Notes under the pieces: generated by a model
Told to the model about the DNA's origin: nothing
What the model saw: only the letters and a program-made list of their open reading frames with translations
Databases searched by the model: none
NCBI GenBank assembly: GCA_020881915.1
Contig: JAJFPB010000006.1
Coordinates: 1,364,001-1,428,000 of the forward strand
Length of the DNA stretch: 64,000 bases
Direction of reading: 5' to 3'
Source: Paramyrothecium sp. XJ0827
Taxonomy: Eukaryota > Ascomycota > Sordariomycetes > Hypocreales > Stachybotryaceae
In this document: positions 32,749 to 44,728 of the stretch, one piece after another
Position numbering within the stretch: the stretch's first letter is position 1
Layout: each line of letters begins with the position of its first letter
Translations under genes and position numbers: made by a program

Positions 32749-34202
32749 TTAATACAGGGTACCATCGCTAATGACAAGAATGGGGCTTGACTTTGTCTGT
32801 GGGCGCTTCTCAGCCGCCAACTCGCGACCAGACTTCCACGTTCCAGCCTCCAGCATCTGTGGCATAGTCAGGCTAACTCCCTTCTGCTGGAATTTCTCCG
32901 TCACGATGCCGTGCAGCTCGTCTAGGAGAGCCACAGTCATGGCGCGCCACTCCACTATGACATCGTCAGACGAATCGAACTCTGGAAGTTCTTGGCCCGA
33001 TGCCTTGCGCCCAACCTCCAGATCCGTTTCTTTGAGTTTCAGGACGCCCAGGTCCACAAACAAGCCGCCGTTGCGGTACTCGGGCAGCCCGGTGCCCAGA
33101 TTGAGGTTCTGCCACTCGTACTTGAGCCGGCGCTGGAATGGCACGGATAGCGAATACGCCAGCCACTGTGTCAACTTGTGGAATGGGTGGATCTTGCTGA
33201 TTTCGCGCGTGTCTCCCTCCTCGGCCGACAGAGTAGCCAAGATGCGCAAGGGCCAGGCATCGCCAATCGGTTCGCCCTCGAACACGGTGCGGTTCTTTGG
33301 CCACGATGGGATCAGCACCTTCTGTAGGCACGACCAAAGCTCTTCGTAGTCCAGGACCTTTGCGTCTTGGGCACGGCCTATCAAGTAATCTGGGAGAAAG
33401 AGTAAGCATTTTGATATGCATCCGAGATTTTTAAAAGACATACCAACGAGGTTTCCTGGTCGCCCGGCCGCGCCGAAAATGTCGGGCAAGGCCAGCAATG
33501 AGGACCCAACCGAGCGGAGTAGCTGCACTCGCGAAGAGACTCCCACCATTGGGTTCTCTTCTGAAATCTGGAAGAACTTGTTGAAATCCGCTTCCTCAAG
33601 CGATACCAGGCCCTTGCCTACTTCACCGTCAGCGTTGCGCTTCGTCTGCCATAGCTCGTTGCTTACCATCAACCTTCTCCTTCAACGACTCATCGGAAGA
33701 GAAAGCGCCTGCGACGAACATGTGCAGCGACGCGACGGCGATACCCTCACTTCTGACAGCTTCACGCCCGGTGTCGGGCTCTTTGAATCGCCAGACATCG
33801 CCGGCCCCGGCGTCAAGCAGCACCGACACAAAGAACAGGTCAATGAGGCGTCGAGTAATCTCGACCTCGTCGCCCTTGGTCTCCTCGGACCACCGTTCAA
33901 TAAGACCTCCAACGCGGTTGACATTTCCGACATCAAAATGCTGCCAGCGCCCGTGAGGAGGGATTGTGTCGTACTTGTCGGGGCCAAAGTCGCGCTGTCG
34001 CATCGTGAGCCAACAGACCTGTCTTCGCATGCATTTTCTCACGCACCTCGATCAGATTGCACACATAATCGGCTGCGTCGCTCATCCGGGAAGCATCAAA
34101 ATCGAAATGATTGAGCCGGTTCGCTTTGGCTGCTTTCAGCACACGCGCGGCCTGCGCACGCACGGCCTGAAGCGAGAGGAGGTGTTCTCTGTCCGACGGC
34201 AT
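32749..34202 (-). CDS. URC4: Urc4, DUF1688 protein of uracil catabolism
   Basis: Four exons (34202-34047, 33994-33667, 33617-33444, 33389-32749) give 432 aa, the usual length of DUF1688 proteins. Diagnostic blocks are RDFGPDKYDTIPPHGRWQHF (assembled across intron 1), GAFSSDESLKEKVDGKGLVS (across intron 2), QISEENPMVGVSSRVQLLRS, PELRNGG-like text at PEYRNGGLFVDLGVL, and the C-terminus GTWKSGRELAAEKRP ending in SDGTLY. Intron 3 (33390-33443) is 54 nt and has no in-frame stop, so retention would add 18 residues. Urc4 is required for the URC pyrimidine-degradation pathway; its chemical step is not firmly established. It is divergent from the UPRT gene at 34706, sharing a promoter region of about 500 bases. 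Confidence 0.92.
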
Positions 34203-34705
34203 TTTGAGTCGTGATGATGTTGTACGCGCAATTCTGTCGAGATGCCTGCACAACCTCGTTTCTATGAGCTTCCCTTCTGCTTATCCCAAGGCAACCACGG
34301 CTTCACTCATAAGTTTCCGAGGACTTGTAGCACCTTCGTGTTTGTGCCCAAAGTGAGACCCGATTATCGGAAGCCTCGCACGCCGGGGGGTGTTCAGGGG
34401 TGTGAACTAAACTAGAGAGTGTGTCTAAAGCCAGTCGCAAAGCCCACTCCCCTCTTATCTACACCATCCCCTCCATATCTACGGCACGATCGGTACCGTC
34501 CGTACCTTGTGATCTCGCTTTGACACGCCCCGTCAAGTAATCGCTGATTTGTCGCGTCAACAGCGTCCACCTCTCCGCTCCGTTGATAGGGGAATTGCAC
34601 CAACAACACCTCATAAGAAACACTTACTGCCACGGGACACTGAGGCAAGCTTGATCCCCCCGTGCAACGTTCATTGTCCCTTTCGCGTCACAGACTGTAT
34701 TCGAG
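34203..34705. promoter_or_regulatory. Divergent URC4/UPRT promoter
   Basis: 503 bases separate the two ATGs. I see GATAAG-type sites (reverse complements at about 34275 and 34455) and GATA cores near 34353 and 34578, which suits nitrogen-regulated (AreA/GATA) expression. Two tandem GGGGTGT words occur at 34387-34393 and 34397-34403. The second is extended to GGGGTGTGAA, a 10-mer that recurs upstream of the second UPRT gene (45895-45904). Confidence 0.5.
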
Positions 34706-35369
34706 ATGCCTTCCAACGTCGTTACGTGCTCAAATGAGGAGTTCAACTCCAAGCTCCAGAGGCTCCGCGACCTCTCATTAAGACCAGTCGAGGTTCGACG
34801 GCTGACCACCGAGTTGACGAGCATCATTGCTCGCGAAGCGGTGACCAAGCCCGCCGCAGACGAGAGGGTAGCCATCGCCGTCATTCTCCGATCCGGAATG
34901 CAGATGCAAGAGCCCTTCGTGGCGGAGCTGCCAGAAGATACCGACGCCGTCATCTATCACCTGGGCCTCTTCCGTGACAAGCTCTCGCTCCAGCCTGTGG
35001 AGTACTACAACAAGCTTCCCGCGAAGGACCCCAGGATAAAACACGCCTACGTGCTGGACCCGGTGCTCGCGACTGGCGGAACCATCACGGCAGCCATCAA
35101 CATATTGAAGTAAGTACACTGAGTTTTGCTTTTTCGCTTCCTGCGATATTCCCATGTGCCGACGCTAACAGTGCTTCAGGGACTGGGGAGTGGAGCGCAT
35201 CTCAGTGGTGACCCTCTTGTCAAGTAAGATCGGTCTTGAAGCGGCTTCTGCTGTGTGGCCGGAAAACACGCGCTTCATCACAGGAGCAGTCGACCCGGAG
35301 GTTGATTCTAGTGGGCACATCAAGCCAGGTATCGGTGATATTGGGGATCGTCTGTTCGGAACTCTTTAG
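34706..35369 (+). CDS. Divergent uracil phosphoribosyltransferase (UPRT copy 1)
   Basis: Two exons (34706-35109, 35180-35369) joined by a GTAAGT...TTCAG intron of 70 nt give 197 aa, slightly short of the usual 210-220. The PRPP-binding loop is present as YVLDPVLATGGTITAAI and the uracil-binding C-terminus as PGIGDIGDRLFGT. The flexible first motif, normally close to G-V-S-I-x-R-A-G-x-S-M-E, is altered to AVILRSGMQMQEP. The family adds PRPP to uracil to make UMP. In URC clusters a UPRT (URC6 in Lachancea kluyveri) supplies the phosphoribosylated uracil that Urc1/Urc4 process. The altered motif suggests a specialised, pathway-dedicated form; a canonical second copy sits at 44729-45627. Confidence 0.85.
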
Positions 35370-35805
35370 GATGTGGAATTGAAGCATAAATAAAGTCAAT
35401 TGTTTTTGCGTTTACTAGTTTGCGTGTATCTTAGGAGCTTTACGAACATCTATATTCTAGACCTGATTCAAAATAAGGACACGTTTATCATATTTGAGGC
35501 AAACCATCGACTTGCAGCAGGACTTGTCGTGAGCTAAAGAAGCTTGAGTAGAATCGAGATCTCTTTGGGTCCATCATCGAACGTAAGGACATTGAACATT
35601 ATCTCCTGGCATCTGCAAAGACGAACCTATGCGAAGTAATGTATTATTCTTGAAAGGGAAATGCAACTTTTGCGGACACAATCCATTGATCGAATTCGTA
35701 AATACTAAAGTATCCTGATAATGCATAACGCTTATTGAGAACTATCATTTTCTAATCCCCATGCTACCTCTGTTGCACGCAAGATTTCCTGCTTGCTATC
35801 CTGGA
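35370..35805. other. Intergenic region between convergent genes
   Basis: About 435 AT-rich bases between the UPRT stop and the MMSDH stop, presumably both 3' UTRs. No other feature. Confidence 0.5.
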
Positions 35806-37492
35806 CTATTGGTGGTGAGGCATCACGACGTCAGCCTTCCCAGGCATCGTCGACTTCGTAATGGGCCATCGAGCAGTGACCGTCTGCTGCTGCGTGAAGA
35901 ACCTCACGCCGGGGCGGCCGTAGAACGTGCTGGCACCGCCTCCGGCCACGCTCTTCTTGTTTCCGGTGAACGAGAACATGGGCAGCGGCACGGGGATCGG
36001 CACGTTGATACCGAGCTGGCCGGACTCGATGTTGCGGCGGAAGTAGTCCGCTGCCGAACCCGAGCTGGTGAAGATGGCCGCGCCGTTGCCGTACTCGTTG
36101 TTGTTAATGAACTGAATTGCCTCCTCAAAGGTGTCAACCTTGGGGCACACCAGGACCGGGCCGAAGATCTCTTCCGTGTAGCATCGCATGTGCGGCTGCA
36201 CCCCGGTGATGATGGTAGGGCCAATCCAGTTACCCTTGGCGAACTTGGGATCCTCTGGCTTAGCATTTCTGCCATCCAGAATGACCTTCGCACCGTCCTT
36301 CTCAGCCGAATCGATGAGCTCCTCGATACGAGCCTTGCTTTCCGGCGAGATGACGGGTCCCAGGTCAGCTCCTGACTCGAAGCCGCCATTGATTTGCAGA
36401 CCCTTAGCGGATTCGACCAGCTTGGCAAGGAGCTCCTCCGACTCGCCCAGCAATATCAAGGTGCTCAACGCCATGCAGCGCTGGCCTGCGGCGCCAAAAG
36501 CTGCGCCCGCAATGGCCTTGACAACCTGGTCAACGTCGCAGTCGGGCAGAGCGACCGCGTGGTTCTTGGCTCCAAGGTTGGCCTTGACACGCTTGCCGTT
36601 GGCGGACCCGCGGGCGTAGACGTATTCGCCGGCCTTGTTGCTTCCCACAAAGCTGATAGCCTTGATTCTAGGCTCGTCCAGAAGGAAGTTGACGGCCCTG
36701 TGCGTGCCGTGGATGACGTTGACAACGCCCTTGGGGAAGCCTGCCTTCTGGCACAGCTCTGCCAGGATCATGGCCGCTCCTGGGTCGCGCTCCGACGGCT
36801 TCAGCACCATTGTGTTTCCGGTGACGGTGGCTACAGGCAGAGACCAGAGAGGTATCATGGCAGGGAAGTCTTTACGAATTTGTTAGTCCATGTCGTAGAC
36901 TCCATGTCTCAAGGCAAGATCGCCTAAACGTTCAATGCAGTAATGCACTTGGAAATGGGTGAGACTCACTAAAAGGGCAAATCGATGCAACAACGCCCAG
37001 CGGCTCCAAGTACGATCTCGTCTCGATGTCGCTTCCCAGCGACAGCACCTCGCCTTTCAGGTACTCGGGCGCCGCACAAGCGGCCTCGGCGACCTGCAAA
37101 CCACGGAGCACATCGCCCTTGGCATCCGCCAGAGTCTTGCCCTGCTCCAGCGTAATCACGGCAGCAAGACGATCCCAGTTCTCGCGGATCAGCGCCACAA
37201 AGCGGAACATGATCTGCTGACGCGACAGGACGGAGGTAGCCTTCCACGCCGGGAAGGCCTTCTCGGCCGAGTCGACCGCGGCCCGAAGTTCATCGCCCGT
37301 GCTCTGGGGGACACGCGTGACCAGCTCGTTGGTCGCGGGGTCGTACAGATCAATGAACTCGGTGGCGGCAGACTCGTAGAATTGGTTGTCAATGAACCAG
37401 GGCGTCGTGGTCACCTGGTCTACTGAGTGGGATTTGGGATAGTTGTCGACCGTAGACGGCAGATCCAAGGGTTTTGAAGTAGGGGACGCCAT
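35806..37492 (-). CDS. mmsA: Methylmalonate/malonate-semialdehyde dehydrogenase (copy 1)
   Basis: Two exons (37492-36970, 36869-35806) give 528 aa. The intron (GTGAGT...AAAG) rebuilds the family hallmark ICPFNFPAMIPLWSLPVA. Other motifs are LKPSERDPGAAMILAE, FVGSNKAGEYVY, the catalytic Cys in GAAGQRCMALST, EEIFGPVLVCPKVDT, and the C-terminal GINVPIPVPLPMFSFTGNKK, then YGRPGVRFFTQQQTVTARW. It is a CoA-acylating ALDH that converts malonate or methylmalonate semialdehyde to acetyl- or propionyl-CoA. The first 60 residues could include a weak mitochondrial leader, but I see no strong one from this ATG. In this setting it can remove the C3 fragment of uracil (3-hydroxypropionate via malonate semialdehyde), which is inference from linkage. 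Confidence 0.9.
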
Positions 37493-38130
37493 GATGGAGG
37501 CGGTGTGAGATGCAGTGAGCTGAAGAGGCAGAGGCTCAATGAGACAGAAATGAATTGATAGTGAATGCCGTGAGCTGCAACGGAACTCAACGCAATCAAG
37601 TTTCGCACTCACCTCACTGGCTCAGGGAATGTGACAGAAGAACTACACGGACAGCAGAAGAGGAAGCGTCCCTTTGTACAGCGCCACGCGAAGCTGGGAC
37701 GCTGATGCCGACATTGGGCGCCATCGTGTCTTGCTAGGCCCACCCTACTGAGGTGTCCACGCCGGCCGAGACCGGTCGGGGATGCTGCTCGCACCCCTTC
37801 TCCTCGTTTTATCGTCAGCTGGGGGCTTCCCCGCCTTTTCGCTTCCCCTCTTTTGATAGAAGCAGAAGCGCGACTGTTCCGATTAGCAATTAGCGTGGAG
37901 GCGTGGGCCACGACGGGCGTATTATCTAGAGCTTTGTGGAGCGCGGTAGTACAAATCAGGGCTATTAGGGCTTATTGCCGTCCGGTAGGTTGAATACCGC
38001 TCTGTAGGCCGTAAGACGAAAACCATCCAAGAAACCTGTCCATGCGAAACCATGACCGTGAAGAGACCCAGGAATTAGCTAAGAATACATGCCTCCGCCG
38101 TCCTCCGCCGTCCTCCGCCGTCCTCCCCCT
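37493..38130. other. Intergenic region with a 10-base minisatellite
   Basis: About 640 bases upstream of the MMSDH gene and 3' of a 2EXR gene. TGATAG and AGATAAT GATA-like sites occur near 37851 and 37920. The only structure is the tandem repeat listed separately. Confidence 0.4.
38091..38128. repeat. Minisatellite, about 3.7 copies of a 10-base unit
   Basis: The unit TCCTCCGCCG is repeated head-to-tail from 38091 to about 38128, with the last copy diverging to TCCTCCCCCT. It ends just beyond the stop codon of the 2EXR gene at 38131, in its 3' flank. Confidence 0.85.
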
Positions 38131-39111
38131 TCAAGCCGCAATGCTTGGTGGCTCGCACTGGGACTGCCTCCGATGAGGCTCGTATAGATCTTCATCATTT
38201 ACCCTCCACTCCTCGGGGTTGCGAGTCCTGTCAGCCTCCGCTCCGTGGTAGTCGGGCGGGAGCAGTCTGTTGTGGCACACCTCCTCCCAGAGTTCCTCCC
38301 CGTTTTCGCCTCGCCTAAATTCCACAAACACGCAGGGGTCGTGTGAAATGCCCTTGAAGGCCCTCTTCTCCGGGTCCCAAGCATCGCCTGTGTACCAGTC
38401 GTCCGTGTGGCCGTGCTCCGCTCGTATGGTCGCCCATTGATACATCGCTCGCATCTGGATGCCTCTGGTCCAGAAGCGGTCCACGAACTCCCGCATGGAG
38501 ATATCTTGGTAGCTCCGTAAGCCAAAATTCCCCTGCGGGACCTCGGCCGCCTCAACCTTGACGAGCCGAGACCGCCTTGACGGGACCTGGAACGAGGCCT
38601 GCTGGTAGTTGTACTTTTCGCTCTCCGAAGCCGGGAACGCGACGGAAACCGTCTTGAGGTTTTGGCAGTGCTTGAAGACCAGCGTAGGAAACCAGGTCTG
38701 CCCCATGCACCAAAGGACCGAGTCGACCGACAGGTGGTGTACGCGACTCAGCACGCCCGCGCTGATGGCTCCATCTCTTACCACCGCGGCAAAGTTGGAC
38801 CGGCTGATGTGAAGCGTGTCGAGTTCTGGGATGTATCGACGGAAGGGGACCATGCAATTGGCCTGTGGTGAGAAGCGGAACCGTGGAATCCACCTCCTGT
38901 ATCGGCCGGGCGGCGATGTGATGAATTGTCGACTCTCGCGGCAGACGTGGGCGAGCACTGGATAGGGCAGGTCTACTAAAAGCGGCTCCTGTGCTTTTTC
39001 TGACCGGGGGAAGTAGAGCGGCCACAGGATGCACACCTCGGACGTCTCTTCGGGCACTGCGTTTGCCCATATCATCCACTTGATCTCGCGCGGCAGCGTG
39101 GTGAAGGGCAT
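38131..39111 (-). CDS. 2EXR-domain protein
   Basis: An intronless 326-aa frame from an ATG at 39111. It begins directly with the family motif FTTLPREIKWMIWANAV. The second block, VLAHVCRESRQFITSPPGRY, matches the C-R-E-S-R segment of 2EXR/F-box-like fungal proteins. A conserved-type strand follows (ELDTLHISRSNF), and then VHHLSVDSVLW and CQNLKTVSVAF. The C-terminus is rich in charged residues and Trp (WDPEKRAFKGISHDPCVFVE). It lies inside the URC region between the two UPRT/MMSDH pairs, but nothing in it suggests a role in pyrimidine metabolism. Confidence 0.8.
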   Translation of the reverse strand: MPFTTLPREIKWMIWANAVPEETSEVCILWPLYFPRSEKAQEPLLVDLPYPVLAHVCRESRQFITSPPGRYRRWIPRFRFSPQANCMVPFRRYIPELDTLHISRSNFAAVVRDGAISAGVLSRVHHLSVDSVLWCMGQTWFPTLVFKHCQNLKTVSVAFPASESEKYNYQQASFQVPSRRSRLVKVEAAEVPQGNFGLRSYQDISMREFVDRFWTRGIQMRAMYQWATIRAEHGHTDDWYTGDAWDPEKRAFKGISHDPCVFVEFRRGENGEELWEEVCHNRLLPPDYHGAEADRTRNPEEWRVNDEDLYEPHRRQSQCEPPSIAA

Positions 39112-40700
39112 ATCGTGAGGATTGTGTCGCGACTTGGGAAATGATGGTTCAGGAACATGACATCAGCAGGCCCTGGCCCGTACTAAAAGGACCTAAAAGG
39201 GGGGGAATTGAAAATCATGTTCCCCAGACCAGACCTGAGCTGAGCTGACAGAACAGCACGATTCCCGTTGGTTGGGGAAGACGGAACCAACGGGCCCTCC
39301 CTTGCATTTTCTTCCCCACCCTTGACGTACTCCATTGAGAGACCATTTTCCTATTCAGGAGCAGACCGCTTTTCCCGTGACCCCGACGTTTTCCTTCTCA
39401 ACGAAACCCTGGCCTTCTGTGGTGAGTGTTGGCGCCCGTGGCGTAGATCCTCCCCGTTGCGCGTGGCTTGGGGAAACCTCAATCAAAACGTCCCGTAACA
39501 CCACAGGCAATATCTTGAAATAGAGGTTTCATTGATGATACGATGCGTGGTATTGACAGCAACACGGTCGACATACAGGGTAGGTCCGGCTGCATCGTCC
39601 CACTGGGAATGCTTCCACACGGCGCAACGCCAAGGCAATAAGAGAACGAGCAGCTTTCCGTGAGCTTCTATGCTCGGCTAATGCGTATGACGGACAATTC
39701 GTCGGGTCCGGGCCAAGTTCATCGGGTATGATCGACAAGGTCGCATAATTATCGTTATTATTTTGGGCGAGTTTCTTTCGGCATTTGGCATTTGCGCGCA
39801 CATCAGGTCATGGGGAGCCGGTAACCTCATCAGCAATTGTGGGCACGAGGCTTGTACTTGTCATGATGAGAACCGCCTGATATATCCAATCTTTAACGTC
39901 TGAGAGATTCATGGGTTCGAAGTAACTGACCCTTCGCAAATGGCATTTGAGTCCCATTGACATTCATAAGTGCGGCAGTATGCGAGGCAATCATGTCGAT
40001 AGCAGCTAATGGCCAAACCATTTCAAGTGGGCGAACCCGAAAAGCATAAGGACATAGAAGTGGTTGCGCAAGTTGTCGACTCCCGTCGTCCAAAAGCGAC
40101 AGCAAGCTGCAATTTCAGTGGAGCTACCAGCTGGCTTAGCTGTCCCTCATGGAGCCTGAGCAAGTATGCCTTTTAGGCAAAATCTGCCTTCTATCTCCCA
40201 ATAAAGCATGCCCACGGTCGCATTCCTAAAATTTCCTTCATAGCCCTCAAGCAAGGTGGCATCCATTTTGGCAAGGAGGCACCTCGAATAGGCAGCCCGA
40301 ACCGTTTTTGTCGGCAGCGAGTCTGCGGCTTAGCGGCGACGCAGATTAAAGAACTGCAGTGTTTCCTGCGGACGCATGCTGAAGCATTTTCATTGGATGA
40401 CGTCCCGCAGTAGAGTGGTATTGGGGTGGTGAAATCAGCCTAGTTATCTTCACAAAGGATCTCATACCACCTCTTGGTCCGATAACAAGAATACACGAGA
40501 AGCAGCAAAGAAAGAGGGGTTGGCGCTGTAGTATTAGGATGTTCGGATGGATAAGAACGGAGTCCTTAAGCCTGCTAGCCATCATCAATCTGAACTTGAT
40601 CTACTTCTCAACGAACCTGCTCTCCCCAGGCTCGAAACTCCGGAAAACACGTATTGCGAAGCATTGAACTAAGCAATTGGTCTTCAAGCACGCGTTGAAT
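39112..40700. other. Long intergenic region
   Basis: About 1.6 kb between divergently placed genes, with no convincing coding frame. A GGTTCGAA word near 39914 resembles a tRNA B box, but no tRNA fold surrounds it. I see no repeat. Confidence 0.4.
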
Positions 40701-43700
40701 ATGCTCTACAATTCATCGCAGAATGTCCCTATCAATCCGGATGGGGATGAGAATGCCCCCCATCCGCAGGGATGGACTCGCTTCAAGGGCTCATCCTTCT
40801 ACGCATTCATGAGTAAATCACGCCGCTCACCTGCTGATACTGATACGAAGTTGAATGCGCAGCGAATATGGGTCCCCATGTGGTTATCGAAGGAGGCGTT
40901 GACCACCTTCACTGTGTTATTCGCCACTATGCTCTTCGTAACAGTCACGCTACTATCCCTCTCTAGGATATATGATGGCTTAGTCCAACAAAAAAAAGAA
41001 AATTACTACGCTTGGAAGTATGGTCCAACAGCTCGTGAGTCATCTTTCATTGAGCCCATAGCTTGCGTGTGACTGATCAATATTCAGTACTTGTTGTGGT
41101 CAGTGCTCTGTGGAGGCAAGTTAACTATACTATCAAGATCTTGATTTCATGGCATGAATTATACAGTGGCGCAAAGCCCATCGAAAAATCATTAAATTTA
41201 GACTATCGATCCCCGCCTTTGGTGGTCAGCTTGTGGAAAGCATTTGAGAATAAGCACTGGATCGTGGTGTTTTCTTTGCTTGGGCAAATTTTACTCCTAG
41301 CTGCGGTACGTGAAGAAGTGTGGGTGGTTGATACAAGGCTAATGTGTCCTTTCAGACAGTCGTATCTACGGGCTTGCTGAGTTTGGAGGCGGCTCATGTT
41401 ACGAGCCATCGCTCGGATTTCCAGCTGAAGAAGTCATTTGGGACCCTGAGAGATCAAGGATTCGATACAATTACGCGAATACCCTCCTCTGCTCCCGAAC
41501 TCTACCATGCCATCAATGTCTACGGGCTACATTACCCTCCTGGGATGACCTCAAATGTTTTGGTTCCCGAGATACAGGCCCCGTTGACATCCACTCCACT
41601 CATTGACTATGTCGCACTCACGGATGGATTCGAGATCCATTACGACTGCGAAATTCTTCATCTCAGCCCTAGTGACTGGACACGAGAAGTTTATCAAGAA
41701 CCAAATCCCGGTTTCAGTCTAATGGCCAACATCAGGAGTTCCAGCTGCACACTTCGCAATTTGAAGTTGGCATCGTTCACCTTGAACCCTGAAACGAGGA
41801 ACCTTTCTATGGCGAAAGATTATCAGGCTACTTTCCAATGGTGTGCATGTAACGGCAGCAATCTGGATTGTTATGATGAGAACATACCCATCCCCACGGG
41901 TGCAGCATCCTTCAAGCTCAGGGATGCGGATAACCGATTCTTCATGTCTGTCACCGAGACAGACTTTTCAACATTGGATGAGAATACCAGGAAAGCCCCG
42001 GATCAATACGCGCACATGGTTACAGCAGCACTTTGTAGCGCTTCATACTTTGTTGACCGCTTCGAGGTCAGGAAAACTACAGCAAACGACAGCTCAGCAA
42101 ACGTTTCTCGTACAAACTCAACATCTAGACCAAAAACAAAATACAAAGGCGTTCCCGATGCACTTGTTCACGCAGCCGTCGTGGAATCACTGTCGAAGGG
42201 GCAATTTTGGAGACTATCCGTGGAACCAAGCTTCTTCGGAATAATGTCCTTAATTAATAATAAATCCACCTTGGCACCTTTCATGGACTCTAGTCTTCTC
42301 ATTCGTCTCGCAAAGCATGCTTTCGAGGGTATGGCGATTTTGAGACTCTCTGAAATCGTCCTCCAACCGTCAAGCGAGTATATCAGTGGGGAAATTGTTC
42401 ATGTCGAGGACCGTTTGAAGATCAACTTGGTTCCGGCGACAATCCTTTGTTGTCTTTTAGCCACCTTGACAGCTATCTCGATTGCGGTCATGCGCACCTG
42501 CCCGAATCCCTGGCTCGTTACAAAGCCCGACTCTATTACTTCAACCGTTGCATTGTTATATGAATACTTGAGCTCAGAAAGTGCAGTGGACACTCGATTT
42601 GTCTCGTCGAAGTCGCCCATAAGATGGTCAGGGGCCCAAAGTAGTTCTTCAGCAATTTCAATCAAGGCATCCCGCCAAATCAAGCGGTCACAACCAAAGG
42701 AGCTCTTCTCCGACGCCACTTGGTGGTGTCCGTATGCCGGAAGCTCCTGGTCCATGGTCCCAATTCTGGGGTTGCCAATTGCGTCTGTCATAGGATTAGA
42801 GCTCACTCAAAGATTGTCAGACAGAAACTTCGGCCTAGTCTACCTCGATTCGAGAGTGACTTTTAATGTCATCCCATACATACCTTTAATTATTGCGTTG
42901 GGCATAACGACTCTGTATTCCGGCCTGGAATCTACTTGCGTCATCCTCGCACCCTTTATTGCTCTTCGCAAAGGGCAAGCCACCGCGCTGCGTTCCGTCG
43001 GAATAAGCCTACAGGGGAAGCTACTTCCACACACCCTTCATTTATCACTGAAGTCTAAACTCTATTCGGTGGTCACGGTGTTACTTGGAAATTTCAGCTG
43101 CGGCTTCTTAACCATCGTGATATCGGGGTTGTTTCATCCTATCGAATCTCAACAGGTAACAGAGGTGCCGTTCTATCTAAGTGAGTCATTTTTGTTAAAG
43201 GTCAATGACTCAGATATCAGCAACTATACATCGTTCATATCGTCGTCGGTTGAGTTCATCGGACTCAGCAATATAAACTGGACACACGAAGACCTCGTAT
43301 TCAGCACTCTCGATCAACCCACCGATTTTATTTATAAGCCGGACGTACAAACGAATCTCCAAATAACACTACCAACGATAAGACCTAGCTTAAACTGCAC
43401 GGCAGTTCCAAGTTCTCAGAGAGTTGCTACGCATGTTGAGATGGCGGAGAGCACAGAGATAGGAAGCGACTTCATTCGCATCGATGTCAGAAGTAATTTA
43501 CCTCCCAGGGCGTGGTGCGAATCGTCCTTACCTGGGAGTGGATCCAGGAATCCGTCTTGGTTGCAGTCTTTTTACATCCCTAATAATGGGAAGAATGCTA
43601 TCATAGGCAAAACGAGTAGTATGAATTGGTACGATTATCCCGACATGGTTGAGGGAGATTTTTTAATTCTCCCTCCACCACCTCCAGTAGCTCGATCCGG

Positions 43701-44568
43701 TTGCCCACAGCTGTCGCTGACTTTTGGCTGGGCGCGAGCTGTGAACCCGAAGTCAAAGGGAGAAAGTGTCGAGTATGACATCGAGTCGGATATTGGGACA
43801 ATTCTCTGCCACCAAAATTTGCAGGAACTCAACGTCAACGCACATTTCAAATTGCCGGAGTTTGTACCGGATGACCGCTATCCTCCACTACCCATTGAGG
43901 ACTCTGCTAGATTGTTGAAAACAGAAAACGGCCACTTCAGCTTCGAGTTCGACCTTAGTCTCATGATTAATGGGTTTCGTAACAGGGTCGTTGAGCAAGA
44001 AGTCTTTGGCCTTGACAACTCCTCGCCTGTAGAGGATGGCTTTCTCAAAACCATGGTCCTGGGGAGGGAGCGCCGATCCGTGCATGACCTATTGGGTGAA
44101 AGAAATACGAAAAACTTGTCTACGGCTGCCAATGAAATCTACAGCAGATACATGGCTCAGGCCATCTCGACTCATCTAAGACGTGGAGTCAACAACAACG
44201 ATCCTTCCAAGCAAATCAATGGCACTGTTACTTCAACTGGGATCAAGCGATTGCAACAAAATCAGAGATCGAAGCTTGCACTCCAGATCATGTTAAGTGC
44301 GATAATCATCTTTGCTCTCGTGACCAAGGCTCTACTACCAGCGGAAAGGTTGCTTCCTCACAATCCTTGCTCGATAGCGGGTATAGCAGCCTTGGTGGAT
44401 ATCAAGTCATCTTTTCTGGAGTGGGCTTTGTGCTCTGAAATCCCAGGAGAGTGTAATTTAACCTCTTGCGAACACAAGACAATCGATGCGACAACCTTCT
44501 CTTTGAAGTGGTGGCCTAGCACTGATGGGGTAGAAAGATATGGCATTGAAATTGATACTGTAAGTTGA
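40701..44568 (+). CDS. Large DUF3433 multi-pass membrane protein
   Basis: Three exons (40701-41034, 41088-41305, 41356-44568) give 1254 aa. The long frame upstream begins at a TTG, and the first ATG is 40701. The protein has two related halves, each with membrane helices followed by a large loop and a further helix. Helices occur near residues 70-90 (LTTFTVLFATMLFVTVTLLS), 165-185, 360-385, several between about 500 and 620, and one near 1150. The loops are rich in N-x-S/T sequons (such as NDSSANVS and NYTS), consistent with extracytoplasmic exposure. It is a two-repeat relative of the 613-aa protein at 26-1867. Its position between the two UPRT/MMSDH pairs might suggest a membrane function for the cluster, but DUF3433 proteins are not known permeases. 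Confidence 0.85.
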
Positions 44569-44728
44569 TGGAATGGAGAAGGGCATATTACCCGTTCCTC
44601 CAACCTACACCTTCGATTAATTCCAATAATATGTATCGATAATTCAAAATATGCAGCGAAAGCTTCCTGAAGTGCCTCCGGCCCCTCCCCCAATTGCTTC
44701 TGCCCCCTATACTATGTAAACCGGGAAC

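Noticed and set aside
35761..36375. 204-codon plus-strand frame
   Set aside because: Antisense to the conserved MMSDH copy 1; no domain.
36394..36927. 177-codon plus-strand frame
   Set aside because: Lies antisense to MMSDH copy 1 exon 2; no family features.
39905..39930. GGTTCGAA word resembling a tRNA B box
   Set aside because: No A box or cloverleaf pairing around it, so no tRNA is called.
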